DNA of 64,000 bases from Corallium rubrum (GCA_964035015.1 OZ036007.1:12420141-12484140), one strand, 5' to 3'; numbered from the stretch's first letter, positions 12,676 through 60,811 are shown. Notes: generated from the sequence alone by a model not told the origin. Numbers and translations: made by a program.

Positions 12676-13170
12676 TGGCATACAGCTAAAATCGTATATC
12701 AATGAATGAATTACTATTTCCGCGACGTTTTTTTCCTCAAAATTACAAACACGAAATTAATCAAACATGGCGAGAAAAACATAAATAAATACAATGTCAA
12801 ATAAAGCGGAAGTAAAGAATGCATGTGAAGGAAATGTCATTTGAAAATTAAATACCTCGAAATTAAATTAGTCATACAGCATATTTTTATATTAACTTTA
12901 AGGAGAATAATATAAAACTGCAAAAAACATATCGCGTTTGTTTAACATGGATATTTTATTTCGACCTTGTTTTGCAGCTGTGTAAAGAAAAAGGATCATG
13001 CAATTCAATAAATCAAACTCCCTAAAAGTTTTGCTTTTTGTTTTTATTATTATCTATCACCTAGATACCACCAAACGACGATCCATTAAAACGTCCATTG
13101 AGCACATTCTGTACTTGTGGCATGTCCTCTCGGCAATCTCCGATGTATTTCATTCTCCAGTCTATCGGGA
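12676..13170. repeat. Diverged segmental duplicate B
   Basis: This is the counterpart of 8276-8500 plus 9640-9910, uninterrupted here. A short plus-strand open frame starting at 12998 lies in the best conserved part, but the other copy does not keep it open, so I do not call a gene. A third, weaker match lies at about 23430-23750 (ATCATCCTTACT and TGAATTGC blocks shared with 9975-10008). Confidence 0.55.
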
Positions 13171-13751
13171 TTTGCAATATTTCACGCTCGATGCATGTGT
13201 TTTATTCAATTCTATACAATTTTATCGGAAAAATTGCGGAAAACCGGAATTTTTAATATCGACAATGGGAAAAGTTAAAATCCTCAAAAGTAAGAACGGG
13301 AAAAGTAATAGTCTTTAAAAGCAAAAACAGAACGGCCCCGTTTACACGGTACCGGACGAATTCGGAACCGTACTCGAATTTGTACGATTCCGCCTTTCGT
13401 TTACACGGAACACAGGAAACCGCGGGACGAACTGATTCGAGTACGGTTAACTGGACGAATCCTAGACCTGAAAAATTCAGGTGCGGAAATTCTGACAACG
13501 TAAGAACGGAAAAAGTCGAAAGGACGAAAAAAGTCGAAATAAAGATTCCGATTTTAAAGAAAAGCAAGAACGGAAAAACTCGGAATCCTTAAAAGTATAT
13601 AACAACGGAAAAAGTCGGCGGCTTTAAAAGTTAGAGATAGATTCTGGTAAGAACTTGTTAGATTTTGATAAGTATTTGATAGATTTTGATAGAGTTCACA
13701 ATTGCTCACCGTTGTGATAGACCCGTGAACTTTTGGGTCTGTGTCGGTGCA

Positions 13752-13883
13752 CGTTGACACCTCGTCACCTTTCGCATCTGAAATGCTAACGTGGCGACTG
13801 AACGTTGTGGCAATGTTCGTTGACATCTGATCGCCTTTTGCACCTGAAGTGCTAACGTGGCAACTGAACGTTGTGTCGATGAC
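13752..13883. repeat. Two tandem 66-bp units
   Basis: Two direct copies begin CGTTGACA at 13752 and 13818 and share TGCTAACGTGGC and ACTGAACGTTGTG. A 161-codon minus-strand frame (14039-13554) spans them. Because 66 is a multiple of three the frame survives the duplication, but the protein has no recognisable domain and I treat it as fortuitous. Confidence 0.7.
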
Positions 13884-14039
13884 ACATTGGCCATCTACTC
13901 GCATTTCGCTACCAACTGAAGCTTCCTGGCGAGTCGCAGGATTGTAAAAAGTCGCAGAGAACACAGACATAACTTCACTTCTCGAAACACCTCGTCGTGA
14001 CCTCGTCGTGACCTCGTCGAAAAGAAAGAAAACGTGCAA

Positions 14040-15370
14040 AACAACAGCATATCATGTGACCAAAAAACTCATCCGTATTTAGACAGCCAATCACATCAAA
14101 GAACGTTCCCGTTGCTAGGCGTCATATGCCTCACATGATTTCATCACTCATATCCGGTCGTATCAATGACACGTAAACAACTCATTTGACCTTCGACTAT
14201 TCTGTTATTATAAAATATCTGTTTTTGTTTAAATCTATTACGCGAATTGATAAAGGATTCAAAGTCTGGTACTCGGCTGGCGGCTGCTTTACTAGAGCTG
14301 ACTTTCACTGAGCCCGAGGTATCTTGACATAAAAACAAAAGAAGGCGAGTCGGCTATATGTTAAACTCGACTGCGAATTGAAATTTCATAAAAAAAATAC
14401 GCCGTCTGTAACCAGCCATTAAATGTCGTATGATATTTATACTATAAAAGTACAGCGATGATGCAATTATGCAAACAGCCGACTTCTCAAGCGCTGATTT
14501 AATACACATTACTTTTATATGTCGGCAAAGAAAAACTAACTACGGCAATCGACACAAAATAAACTGGACTACGAATCTATGATACAGCGTATCTGCGTTA
14601 TGCGAAACACGTCGTTTGTGACTTGTAATTTTGTCTGAGGCAATTGTCGTAGGCCTTAATAGTATGAAAATATAGTTGTGTATATAAAGTATTTGGGAAT
14701 CACCAATGAATTATGTTAAACACGGCAGCACAAACGACCAAAACAAAAGACGATGATTGTACTGAGTTTATCGTCTAAGAAAGTGTATGCGCTCAGCGCC
14801 CTTCGTTCATCATACCTGAGCGGCTAATATCATACCACCCTTAAGAAAATCTCTAGTTTGACTCTATAAATTTCAAAATTAGCAGTTGGGCAGCTGGGCG
14901 CGATTCGTCAACAGTGAAATATAAACTAATAAAAACTACTGAACATACGCTTACCTCGAAATACATGTGACAATATAATCCTTTCGCTCAGACCATATTT
15001 AATTAGACCACATAGTCCTTATTTTGACAAGAAAATTCATCGCCTTCTCTCTATTAATCGCTGTCGGTCGCGCCTTCTTGTGTCTCCGCCATTATATGGT
15101 ATTCACTTTTGCTGTAAAATTTAGTTTCGCGCGTGCGCAGTAAGATTTCTACATAAACCGGGGGAAAAACACCCAGAGGAAAACATTATATTCTGATTTT
15201 AGACTCGACATACTTCAAGATTAAAATGTAATATTTGACTTAAGTCTTTCAAGAGATATCCACAGATACTTTACTAAATTGTCTTAATTATCAGTGAAAC
15301 TCTTTAAAGTACCTATTGACAACGATATTATTCATCCAAGCACGACAACTTATACGTCGCAAAACTTGGC
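14040..15370. other. Non-coding, nothing recognised
   Basis: AT-rich sequence with no supportable exon, RNA gene or repeat. A short ATGTATCT microsatellite closes it at about 15394-15424. Confidence 0.5.
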
Positions 15371-16272
15371 AAACCCCCCGGAAAAGTTTACACTATCTAT
15401 GTATCTATGTATCTATGTATCTATCGTGAATTTTCGCCACCATCACAATACTGCAAAGTAAAGTTTCTGCGAAACTTTGCACTAAAAACGGGGAAAGTCG
15501 GAATCTTTAACAGAAAGAACGAAAAAAGTCGGAATCTAGCTTTATGACAGCAAAGACGGAAAAAGTCGGAATCTTTAAAAGTAAGAACGGAAGATGTCGG
15601 AATCTTTAAAAGCAAGAACGGGAAAAGTAGGAATCTTTGAAAGACGAAGCAACGGGAAAAGTTGGAATCTTTGAAAGAAGCAACTGGAAAAATTAGATTC
15701 TTTAAAAGTGGAAATCGAAAAGTTAGAATCTTCACTGAAGTAAGAACGGGAAGAGCCAGAATCTTTTAAAGTAGGTATATGAAGCAAAAATTCAGTTGAT
15801 TCACATTCGCTGAGGTAGATATAATTGTGGTGCCCTGACCGTGTGCTAGCGGCTAGCTCGCAATCAGCTTTAGAATTAGAATTTTTCTTTTAAGCTTGTG
15901 CAAAATAGGTAGCTACAACCACACAAACTTTATGGGCTCTGGCATTGTCGCAATGAGAATAGAAGCGATGTTCTTATCTGACGCGAGGAATTTTGACGGC
16001 TTTTTGACGATCTCCGTGAATCAAAGCGTTTGGTAGGTATACAATTGCACAAAATTGCAGTGTTCTGACCAATCTCGTACCCAGACAATCATGGAATAAT
16101 TACATTGGGACAACTTGCAACCGAATGTCACTTCTAAGCAAAGATGCATTTTGCACGATAGTTTGCGATTGTTTTATGACAATAAACGGTATTTAGAGGT
16201 TGATTTAAGTCAATCCTTAGCTAGCCAACTTCCCGATGGATTAGCCCGGGTACGAGGAAGTTATATACTACG

Positions 16273-17773
16273 CAGGGGCGGATCTAGACTGTATCAACTG
16301 TATCGTATGATACAGTCAGATTTTCACTTAATAATTTAATTAAATTAAAACAAATTAAAATTCGAATAATTACAATTCACAAGTAGCTTTTTCAAAGTTC
16401 AGCAACATCATTTTCAAATTCTTTGATGTTAATGTACGCAATTTTTCAAAGCTTAAAATCAGTTCTGTTCTACGACCAGCGAGACGAACTCGCACAGGAA
16501 ATTCTCGGTAGCCCGCAAAAATTGCCCGTAAGTGCACCCCCACCAGCCTGCGTTTCCTTGCCAGTGAAGCATCGCGCAAAAGGCGCTCTCGTCTCGATTC
16601 TTTAATGGCGATGTGTTACCGATGAGGTTACGATTGATACAGTTGTGCTAAATATAGTAACTGTAGCGACTGTATCTGATACAGTTGACTGTATCAAACC
16701 AATTAAAATGCTTGATTTTGGTCACGTTTTGCTACAGTTTCCACACTTCCGATACAGTTGACTGTATCGGAGCAGTCTCCGACGATCTAAATATGATTAC
16801 GGCGTGATGTGATTTAGTTTATGCAACTTTGCGAGCGGCCGCCTCTAACAGTGTTCTACAACAGCTGTTGTGTGTCTTGGATAATGGAAGTTATTCTCCG
16901 GAGGAAAAGGCGAGTAGATTACTCCCTCTTAAGCGTATTGCGAGAAGTGTCTTACAGCCGAATTTGCTGTGTCTAATTTTGCGAAGCTACAGTTCCCTCG
17001 CAGCCAGGAATCGCGCTCTTCAAATCAGCACCCAGTGAGGTATAAAGTTCGTGAATAATAAATATCTTAGCTACTAATATTATGCACCAAATTTGGAGTA
17101 TGCTAATGAGAGTGACTGAAACTGTCCTTGACTTGTGTGTATTGATTTACATTAAAATGAAGACTTACTCGAGTCGGCGTAAAGCCAAGTCAGAGTGACA
17201 GTTGCTGTTCTGATATGCTTTTGAAAATATCATTAATTTAGTTCATGAACCTCTCTGTATACTAGTGTCTGTGTCATCATCGTTTTGATCACAATGGCAT
17301 TAACACATTTAGAATGTGCAATTCTGAGTATAATATTACAATGTCCAGGTAGCCCACGCATTTAGAATGGGAATATAACTATTATTTATAAAAGTAGATG
17401 TCGTCTGGGCTTGTTATAGCCTAATTAATTTATAAAGTATGATAGCTTGCCGATACAGGTATGTTGACCTATATATTGAGTATTAAATAATCTACAGTAA
17501 CATAAACAGTTTTAGTTGTTGACAATATTTATTACCAAACTTTTTATAATACAAGTTAACTTTAATTTGTCGTTTTTGGTTATTTATATTCATGAAAAAT
17601 TTAAGTTGCGTGTGCCGCTGTATTTTGTCTAAACATTCCCTCAGATTGCAGGAAATCGCATTTCCGGTGTCTTAATTTTTAAAATTTTCCGGGGGGGAAT
17701 GCCCCCGGACCCCCCTAACTTTGGTGTCAACACAAATACAATACAGTCAGATTTTCTCCTAGATCCGCCCCTG
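16273..17773. mobile_element. 1.5-kb TIR element (CAGGGGCGGATCTAG)
   Basis: The ends CAGGGGCGGATCTAG and its complement are flanked by CTACG on both sides (16268-16272 and 17774-17778), a likely 5-bp target duplication. If the termini start one or two bases further out the duplication shrinks to TAC. Inside, GATACAGTTGACTGTATC palindromes recur between 16636 and 16770, and ATACAGTCAGATTTT appears at both ends. No transposase is recognisable, and superfamily assignment is not possible from this alone. Confidence 0.7.
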
Positions 17774-17991
17774 CTACGGTGCCCTGACAAACCAGTCACT
17801 AGTGGCATGACAACTTTTTTGTGTTTGACGGAATCGTACGTATTTTTGTGGCTACAAGCGATATTTTCGACGCCAAAGAGGGCACCGCTCTTTGGCACTG
17901 GTTTAGTATAGTTTGATGACTTCAAAAACCTCCCAATACCACTAAAATGATTGTATTAAAGTCAATTTCAAGCACAGTTCCCATTCTTAGG

Positions 17992-18924
17992 TAGCCTGCG
18001 TGCAGACGCTTGTGTTTCCGTAGCTTGGGTAATTGAATCCCTATAAGCGTCTGCGCACTGGAGGCCAAAAGCTTGTTCTGTTCACGAGTGGACACATGGA
18101 TTTTAATCGCATTAAAATGATTAATTCGCGCAGTAAGGAATAATTATAGCTATTATTATTCATTAAGTCTCGCTAGTATCTCCTTTTCAACCGCAATCAA
18201 CTAGCTTCCACACCAACGAGGGCCACACGCGAAGCGGATGACTTTTCAACTGCCCAAACGACAATTGTGTCTGTTAAAGTACAGCGGAGAAGCAAAACAG
18301 CCACTCGGACTTTGCCCAAGGATCTTTGCTCTATTGGCAAAATGCTGTGTAGAGGGACATACACACAATTCGCGCGCGCAGCTTGGCGCTGTGAGAAGGT
18401 CAGAGAACAAACTGTCCTTTTGTATCTGAAGGAGATCAACTGAGAGTGTTCGAATATGTGCTTTAAGAAGAGTCCCAGCCTTTTGCGCAAAACGAGACAT
18501 TGTGAACTTTTCGTTGAGAAAACTCGACCAAGAATTAAACTAGGAAAGAACCCCGCTGCTCAAGAGTGTTTTGATGTCAGCTTCTATACGTTCCTTTAAA
18601 GAATACTTTGATTGCCTTCACTTGGTCTTCGAAAAGGCTATCAATTTAAAATAAATGACAAACGAGTCGCAGAGCACATTGAAAACATTCACCCATCTAA
18701 CTTCGAAGCTTCGACAAACGCCATGTTTTTATAAGAGCATGCTCGAGCTAATTTTAGCGAATTCGTGATAAATTGCATAATTAACAAAGAACCAATCACA
18801 TGCGGTTCCAACTTTCTGAGGAAAATCCACGTGACCAGAACACGCTTTTGGCCTCCAGTGCGCAGACGCTTATAGGGATTCAATTACACAAGCTCCGGAA
18901 ATACAAGCGTCTGCACGCAGGCTA
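17992..18924. mobile_element. 933-bp TIR element with 9-bp TSD
   Basis: Termini begin TAGCCTGCGTGCAGACGC and form inverted repeats of about 80 bp. The 9-bp sequence ATTCTTAGG flanks both sides (17983-17991 and 18925-18933). The paralogous site in copy 2 of the duplication (about 23820-23840) lacks the element, confirming the boundaries. A 9-bp duplication suggests a Mutator-like (MULE) non-autonomous element. No transposase is seen, and open frames inside have no recognised domain. Confidence 0.85.
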
Positions 18925-19932
18925 ATTCTTAGGCGAGTTTACGTGAATTGTATGTCGGCCTGTCCACAAGTTGCTCGAAATTTTGCAAAAGGTTGCTTAA
19001 AAAATTATTAAATTTTGCTTAAAAATTGTTCATTTTTTCAAAAAAAGTTGCCAGGTTTTACGAAAGTTGCTCAAGGTTGCTAGTTCATTTGCTCTGTCCA
19101 TTAGGACGTATGATGATAAATGCCTTGTGTTGGTGTCTACAACGATGTTTTTGAAAATGTGGGAACAATTGTCTTAATGAAAGTCATAAAACAATGAATA
19201 AATACAAGACTAGTGTTTTTAAAACAAGGTTAATGATATATAAGTAAATATGATAAGACAATATAACTCCGGTGTTAATTCAGCTCGTGTTACGGTGTAT
19301 TAAATACCGAACATAAAAGATGACAAAGTTTACCATAAACATTCATAACTCTGATAAACCATGTAGACTGAAGAGGGAAGAACCCATTTTAAAACTGAAA
19401 TTATTTTATTATTACGCATAAACTAAGCGAGAACAAGGAAAATATAAATTTTTAATTTACCTACAGATATAATTGTTCCTTAAAATTGTCAAAATTGCTG
19501 AATAAATGCCAAATCCTGAAATAGTTGCTTGCTGCTATAAAAGTTGCCAGTTCAAAAAAATGTTGCTCATATGAGAAGTTGCCAAAAAGTTGCCGAGCAA
19601 CTTGTGGAAATGGCTAATTGTATGAGCTAGGCCTATTGAAAAATGCAATAATTTATAAATAATATGTTGGTATCTATAAATCTCGGTTAATTGACTTCCT
19701 TGTTTGACACGATAGCTTATCTATATGATTCTATAACACACACTAATGCTTCTAAAGCGATTGCAGTGAATTACAGTATGAAGCTGCAGCTCTCATCCCT
19801 CCATAACTCATAAGTTGACGTCATCATTCTAATTAAAACCTAAAAATGCTTTCAGTAGCGTATAGCAAACACAGTCAACAAGGACGCCGTCGAGTTTTCC
19901 CTTGGAACTTCAAATTGGTTATTTTCATTGGG

Positions 19933-20726
19933 CCTTTACACGGTCAACCCGTCTACGAATAAACTTCTGTTAGCGTTTACACGATAGCCGGGTAAACGGG
20001 GTTGAGAGGCGCGAAGGTGTGAGAATTTGGTCATTTTCTTCATGTACAATGTAAACATGGGTTGACTTGATGTCGGCAATATGATAATTTGTGTCTAATC
20101 CCGTACCCAGGCGCTTACAAACCTGTCTTTGGCGCCAATTTTGTTTGTCGTCAAATCAGTTAAGGAGCGCTCGCAAAGAAAATAATTCTTAACTTTCATA
20201 GCAGTGGTCTGTTGACAAGATCGAATATTTGACAGTTCTGTCTCAGAAGCACTATAAAACTGAGATGGACTACGAAAATGTCGGCTTCAATTCAGATCGG
20301 TCGTTGCCTTTTTTTTCTCGCTTACGCGAAGGAATGGGCGAGAATACAAGGCAACGACAAGTGAAACAATCGAAATTTGCTTACGACGTTTTTCAACATC
20401 ACTAGCCGTGTTGTTGTTTACCATGTTGTTTAGTGAATAATTATTTATCGACAACATGTCTTGACACCAGAGATCTGCTCGGACAGAAAAACATTTCCCA
20501 ACGGAATGTTAACTTTCCCCATTCGGGTTGAGCATAGGCTCAGAGTCAGATTCCAGCTGTTGGGTCTCGGTGCGCCCAACAGCTCGAATCTGAGCCTAGG
20601 TTGAGCAAGGCTGACCCGGGTTGAAAAGAAAAGAAGCCAACCCGGGTTCAGTGTAAACACGAAAGAAGAATAACCATGGGTGGTAAACTGATTCTGGTTC
20701 GAAGCCAACCTGGGTTCGTGTAAAGG
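19933..20726 (-). mobile_element. Interspersed TIR element, copy 1
   Basis: Both ends carry CCTTTACACG in inverted orientation. The segment 20200-20726 matches 58966-59372 in the opposite direction, including CACCCATGGTTATTC, AACCCGGGTT and CAAATTTCGATTGTTTC blocks. Copy 2 of the local tandem duplication lacks it, which supports insertion. No coding region. Confidence 0.65.
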
Positions 20727-21008
20727 TACGCTTACACGCAAGACCAGATAATTGTATGGGATTCCGATGGTTTAATTTGTTACTATAGGAACAACACGTG
20801 TGGTTGGTAAGGATGAAAATGAAATCAGCGAAATCACGTATGTCCAGCAAAACACGGATTTTATACACACACAAAGGTCATGTTCGAGTTGGGCTATTAA
20901 TTCCCACGCAAATTCCTAAGCAACAATGATATTCGACGAGGGGGGTGTGCACTTTTCTCAGAGTCTTTTCAAAAACATTTAAAAGTATAACAATATCTTT
21001 CACTTTTT

Positions 21009-21065
21009 CATATACCCCCGCTACGTCGAAATCAAAGTTTCAGGGTACCAAAGAGGAGTAGAAAG
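21009..21065 (+). promoter_or_regulatory. Conserved 5' flank of exon 1a
   Basis: The block CATATACCCC-GCTACGTC followed by AATCAAA and ACCAAAGAGGA is kept in both duplicated copies just upstream of the ATG. It probably holds the 5' UTR and perhaps a TATA-like start region (CATATAC). This is inferred from conservation only. Confidence 0.3.
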
Positions 21066-21453
21066 ATGTCTGATAATAGTGGTTATACTCTAGACTCAAA
21101 CGTCAATGTGGCTTTTAGTGATGAAAACATATCGGAAAGGAACAAGGTTGAGAGTGTTGCGACGAGAAATGATATCCCTCCAAAAAGTACAGTGGTTTCC
21201 GTAGCACCGAATGATGCTTTGGCTGATCGCCGCGTAAACAAAACAGACCAAGTTAACGATACTGGATGCACTACATGTCAAAGCATCCTAACAGTGGCTT
21301 TGGTGGTTGTTCTCATAGCTTTTGCCGTCATTCTCGTGTTATTCATCAAAGAGAAACAGGATTCTGGGGATTCCGATTCAACAGCCACAGTAGTCACAAC
21401 AGTAAAGTCACACGTAACCTGCTTCGACGAAAAATGTATTGCAAGCGCTGCAG
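21066..21453 (+). CDS. M13 peptidase first exon, duplicate copy (1a)
   Basis: The exon encodes about 129 residues plus one base of the next codon, ending at a GTAAAT donor. The layout is that of a type II membrane peptidase. A hydrophilic cytoplasmic tail of about 72 residues is followed by an uninterrupted hydrophobic segment near residues 73-94. A linker with two cysteines (CFDEKC) then resembles the start of the M13 ectodomain. It differs from copy 1b by about 16 residues and one codon, yet the membrane segment is unchanged. Its phase-1 donor would splice in frame to 38913, so it could be an alternative first exon of the same gene. Alternatively it is the remnant of a duplicated gene that lost its other exons. 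Confidence 0.7.
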
Positions 21454-22084
21454 GTAAATCTAACACGTTCAATAGTGTTCTTAAACATAATCTATAGAGC
21501 ATCATCCTCATGTGCATAGTACAATTTATGATGTTTTATAGAAAACGATTGATTACACGAAGTAAGTAGGCCTCATTAACTGGGGTAGGTTCGTAATTTG
21601 ATTAAGGTCCTCCTGTGGTTTTGAAACTTGGATATGGAAATTTGCAAAGAAAAATGCAAACAAATCGAGAAACAAGTTTTGATTCAAATCCCCTCATGCG
21701 ATCTAGGAAAGCATTTCGTGACACGAGTTAGCCCAGATCACATATAAATAGCCCCTTATAATAGCCCCCAAATAGCCACAACATAGCATCCAACAACAAT
21801 GTGTTGATTCTGTTTAAGTGATCCTAATAAGGATAAATTAGTGTTTTGTGTTAAAACTAATTGGCTTCGAATTTCTCAAACAGTACAATTGACACCAACA
21901 TTTAGTTGAGGAATTTACACCAATTGACGTTACTTAAAGTGCTCATGAATCAAATATTCAGTTTGTCTCATTCGAAATAACTCTTAATCAAATAAAAATT
22001 AAAATCAATTTACAACTCTGCCATATTTCACGTCTTATAGTTTATGAGATATTTAACAATTAGTGAACGAGACCGAGTTTTTTA

Positions 22085-22235
22085 TGAAAGAATTACTACG
22101 CCAATGAACTGACCAAATAGATCGTCTTAGAAGTTATTTAAAACATTCGCAGTACGTGTTTTATCAGATATAAAACACTAGGCTATCGCCTCATGTCTAT
22201 ATATCTGATAAAGCAATGCTGCTCATAACCATTTA
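22085..22235. repeat. Interspersed repeat (pair with 38655-38780)
   Basis: The blocks CCAATGAACTGACCAAAT, TATTTAAAACATTCGCA and ACGTGTTTTATCAGAT recur at 38655-38780 with few changes. It is a short non-coding dispersed repeat of unknown class. Confidence 0.5.
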
Positions 22236-22875
22236 AAAGTATAAACTATAACAATATAAACCATAAAAGCATAAAAGTATAAAAAATACTAAAAGTATAA
22301 ACTATACTAAAAGTATAAATTATACTAAAAGTATAAACTACAAAATTGATATTCTAAACTATAAAGGTATAAATTATAATTCTAAAAGTATAAACTACAA
22401 AATAAAGTACAAACTATAAAAGTATAAATCATAAAAGTTGAAATCATAGAAGTATAAACAATAAAAGTATAAACTATAAAAGTATAAATTTTAAAAGTAT
22501 ATAAACTATAAAAATATAAGCCATAAAAGCATAAAAGTATAAACGATAAAAGTGTAAATTATACTAGAAGTATAAACTATAAAAGTATAAATTTTAAAAG
22601 TATAAACTACAAAAATATAAACCATAAAAGCATAAAAGTATAAACGATAAAAGTGTAAATTATACTAGAAGTATAAACTATAAAAGTATAAATTTTAAAA
22701 GTATAAACTATAAAAATATAAACCATAAAAGCATAAAAGTATAAACGATAAAAGTGTAAATTATACTAGAAGTATAAACTATAAAAGTATAAATTTTAAA
22801 AGTATAAATTTTAAAAGTATAAAAGTATTAACTATAAAGTATATAAAGTATATAAAGTATTAACTATAAAATTAA
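22225..22875. repeat. AAAAGTATAAACTAT minisatellite
   Basis: About 650 bp of degenerate repeats of AAAAGTATAAACTAT-type units. There is a higher-order unit of about 100 bp (TATAAACGATAAAAGTG and ATACTAGAAGTATAAAC blocks) repeated three times. It separates the two first-exon copies. Confidence 0.9.
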
Positions 22876-24649
22876 AGCATAGCAACGGTACAAGTAACCC
22901 CGATGGGAATTACGTTCGTGTTGTTTGCGTTTTACAATGCGAGTCATCGGCTGAAAGATAACACATAATTCTATAAAGAGCTGCTTTACTCTCTAAATTC
23001 TGTTACAAACTAACTCTTATAGTCATAGAAGTCGTTCGGAGCAACAAATGAGGTAAAAAAAATTATGTTCCAACGGACATAATAGGAAGAAGTCTATCGG
23101 TTCAGTTGCAGCAATAAAGTCTAAACGGTAAAAATGTGCCATTTAGGATTGAATTTGGTAATTGACATGTTTTGTCAGTAAGGTTGTTGTCATGTGGGGC
23201 TTTTGTTATAGACTCGGTTTGAGTATGTGGCATGCAATCGAATTGACGCGAATTTGATTTCTGCAAGAGCACTGATCTAATTTTTTTTTGTATTCGTTAC
23301 AATTCTGATCATACAATGCGTATAAAACTCTTTAAAATATTTTGCATATTCCACACGGTGAAGAATTTTCAGAAAACGAGACGTGAGAGGTGAATGCAAA
23401 AAATGTTTTCTCTTTGTTACACATACACATGAACACTGTACATATTACCTTAAATAAAAATAAAGGATAAAGGACTGGGTGGCTAATCATCCTTACTCGC
23501 AGCCAGCGGCTGAATTGCGAAGTATCACCTGACTGAACATATATTTGCTTCGCTTCTAGTATCATCTGACTGAACATATACTTGTGGTGATCTCGAAGCA
23601 TGAATTACTGTAAGACAAACGTTTTGTGACAGTCTGTGCTTTCTTTTTTCATGGAGAATAATAAATAACTGTCATTTACCGATAATTTTAAAAATTTAAA
23701 TAACTAAAGTCAGGGTTAATTAACTGACTATTATATTTATGTTCGAAGCTAGTTAGTAGTTTGATGATTTCAAAAACCTCCCAATACTACTAAAATGATT
23801 GTATTAAAGTCAATTTCAAGTTCCCATCCTTTAGGCGAGTTTGTGTAGTTTGCGCGAAAATGCTTTAAGTCTTAAGAGGCATTGTATAAGCTAGGACGGT
23901 ATTGAAAAAATGCAATAATTTATTTATATGTGTTGGTATCTATAAATCTCGGTTAATTAATTGACTTCCTTGTTTGATCTAGAAGCTTATCTATATTTGA
24001 AAAATGCCATTCCACGCATTTCGAGACCATTTTAGATGCACTGGGAAAAAACATTATTTAAACAATTTAATTTTGTTGTTTGGAACAAAAAATTGAAGGT
24101 TGATCTTATAGCAATCCCCCTTCTCCAAAAAGTGTGATGTATGCCTCCTCATAGTATATTGACATGCACCGTTGCAGACATTGTTTCTATCCTTCGCTTT
24201 GCAAAGGCAGCATTTCACTTCTGATAAGAACTGCTAGTCTATATGATTCTATAACACATACTAGTGCTTCTACAATATTCATCAGTGTTCAGTTAAAGAA
24301 TTCGTAGATCTTAGATCCTTAACGACTATTTCTGTTATGAATACTTAATTACACTTTCTGTAAGCGCCACAAAGAAACTTACACGCAAAACCAGATTGTA
24401 TATAGGATTCCGATGGTTTACATGTGTTACTGAAAGTGAAATCAGCGAAATCGAGGATGTCTGGCAAAAACTCGGTTTTATATACTGTAGACACAAAAGT
24501 CATGTTTGACTTGGGATATAAATTCCTACGCAAATTCCAAACCATCTCCTAAGCAACAATTAATGATATTCTACGAGGGGTGTGTGCAGTTTTGTCAGTC
24601 CTTTCAAAACAGATTTAAAATAAACCCTCATGAGATTTTTTCATGAGTG

Positions 24650-24826
24650 TGAGTAACATTTATTCAAACAGCAACTTGTTTATATAATTGAGATCTTAAG
24701 AATTAGATGAACACCGGTTTTCATCTAATATCTTGGGTTTTACTGGCGTATCCAACTTTAGAGTATCAAGCAGGTGATTGAATGAACTATTGTAATTGGC
24801 TGATTATCTCATGAAATATTAATGAG
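24650..24826. mobile_element. Small insertion upstream of exon 1b
   Basis: Relative to copy 1 of the duplication, about 180 extra bases are present here, flanked on both sides by GAGATTTTTT(T)CAT. Its right part contains ATCTCATGAAATATTAATGAG, matching (inverted) the block at about 7085 and 49258. It is therefore a MITE-like insertion with a probable target duplication of 10-14 bp, sitting directly in the 5' flank of exon 1b. Confidence 0.5.
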
Positions 24827-24837
24827 TTTGAGATTTT

Positions 24838-24899
24838 TTTCATATACCCCGCTACGTCAAAATCAAACTTTCAAATTAGTACCAAAGAGGATCAGAAAT
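24838..24899 (+). promoter_or_regulatory. Conserved 5' flank of exon 1b
   Basis: It carries the same CATATACCCC-GCTACGTC block and ACCAAAGAGGA as copy 1a. An in-frame ATG at 24822 would extend the protein by 26 residues. That region is newly inserted sequence and not conserved in copy 1a, so 24900 is the better start. Confidence 0.3.

Positions 24900-60811
<35,912 letters not shown>

Larger units (their letters stand above)
11836..15780. repeat. Dispersed degenerate ~30-bp repeat clusters
   Basis: A unit with core AAAAGTCGGAATCTTTAAAA is repeated at about 11836-11905, 13263-13330, 13490-13640 and 15485-15780. Copies are imperfect and separated by unrelated sequence. Open frames across them on either strand translate the repeat and look artefactual. 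The pattern resembles an old minisatellite broken up by insertions. Confidence 0.6.
17907..22050. repeat. Tandem duplication, copy 1 (first-exon region)
   Basis: Copy 1 aligns in order with 23757-25670. Shared landmarks: the TTCAAAAACCTCCCAATAC block at the left edge, CGGTTAATTGACTTCCTTG, the exon, and a CTTATAGTTTATGA block at the right edge. Copy 1 also holds two insertions absent from copy 2, the 9-bp-TSD element at 17992-18924 and the TIR element at about 19933-20726. This gives a natural empty-site comparison. Confidence 0.75.

Noticed and set aside
13554-14039. 161-codon minus-strand frame
   Set aside because: Kept open by a 66-bp tandem repeat and a degenerate repeat; no recognisable domain or splice support.
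24822-24899. Upstream in-frame ATG extending exon 1b
   Set aside because: It lies in inserted sequence not present in copy 1a, and the downstream ATG has conserved flanks.
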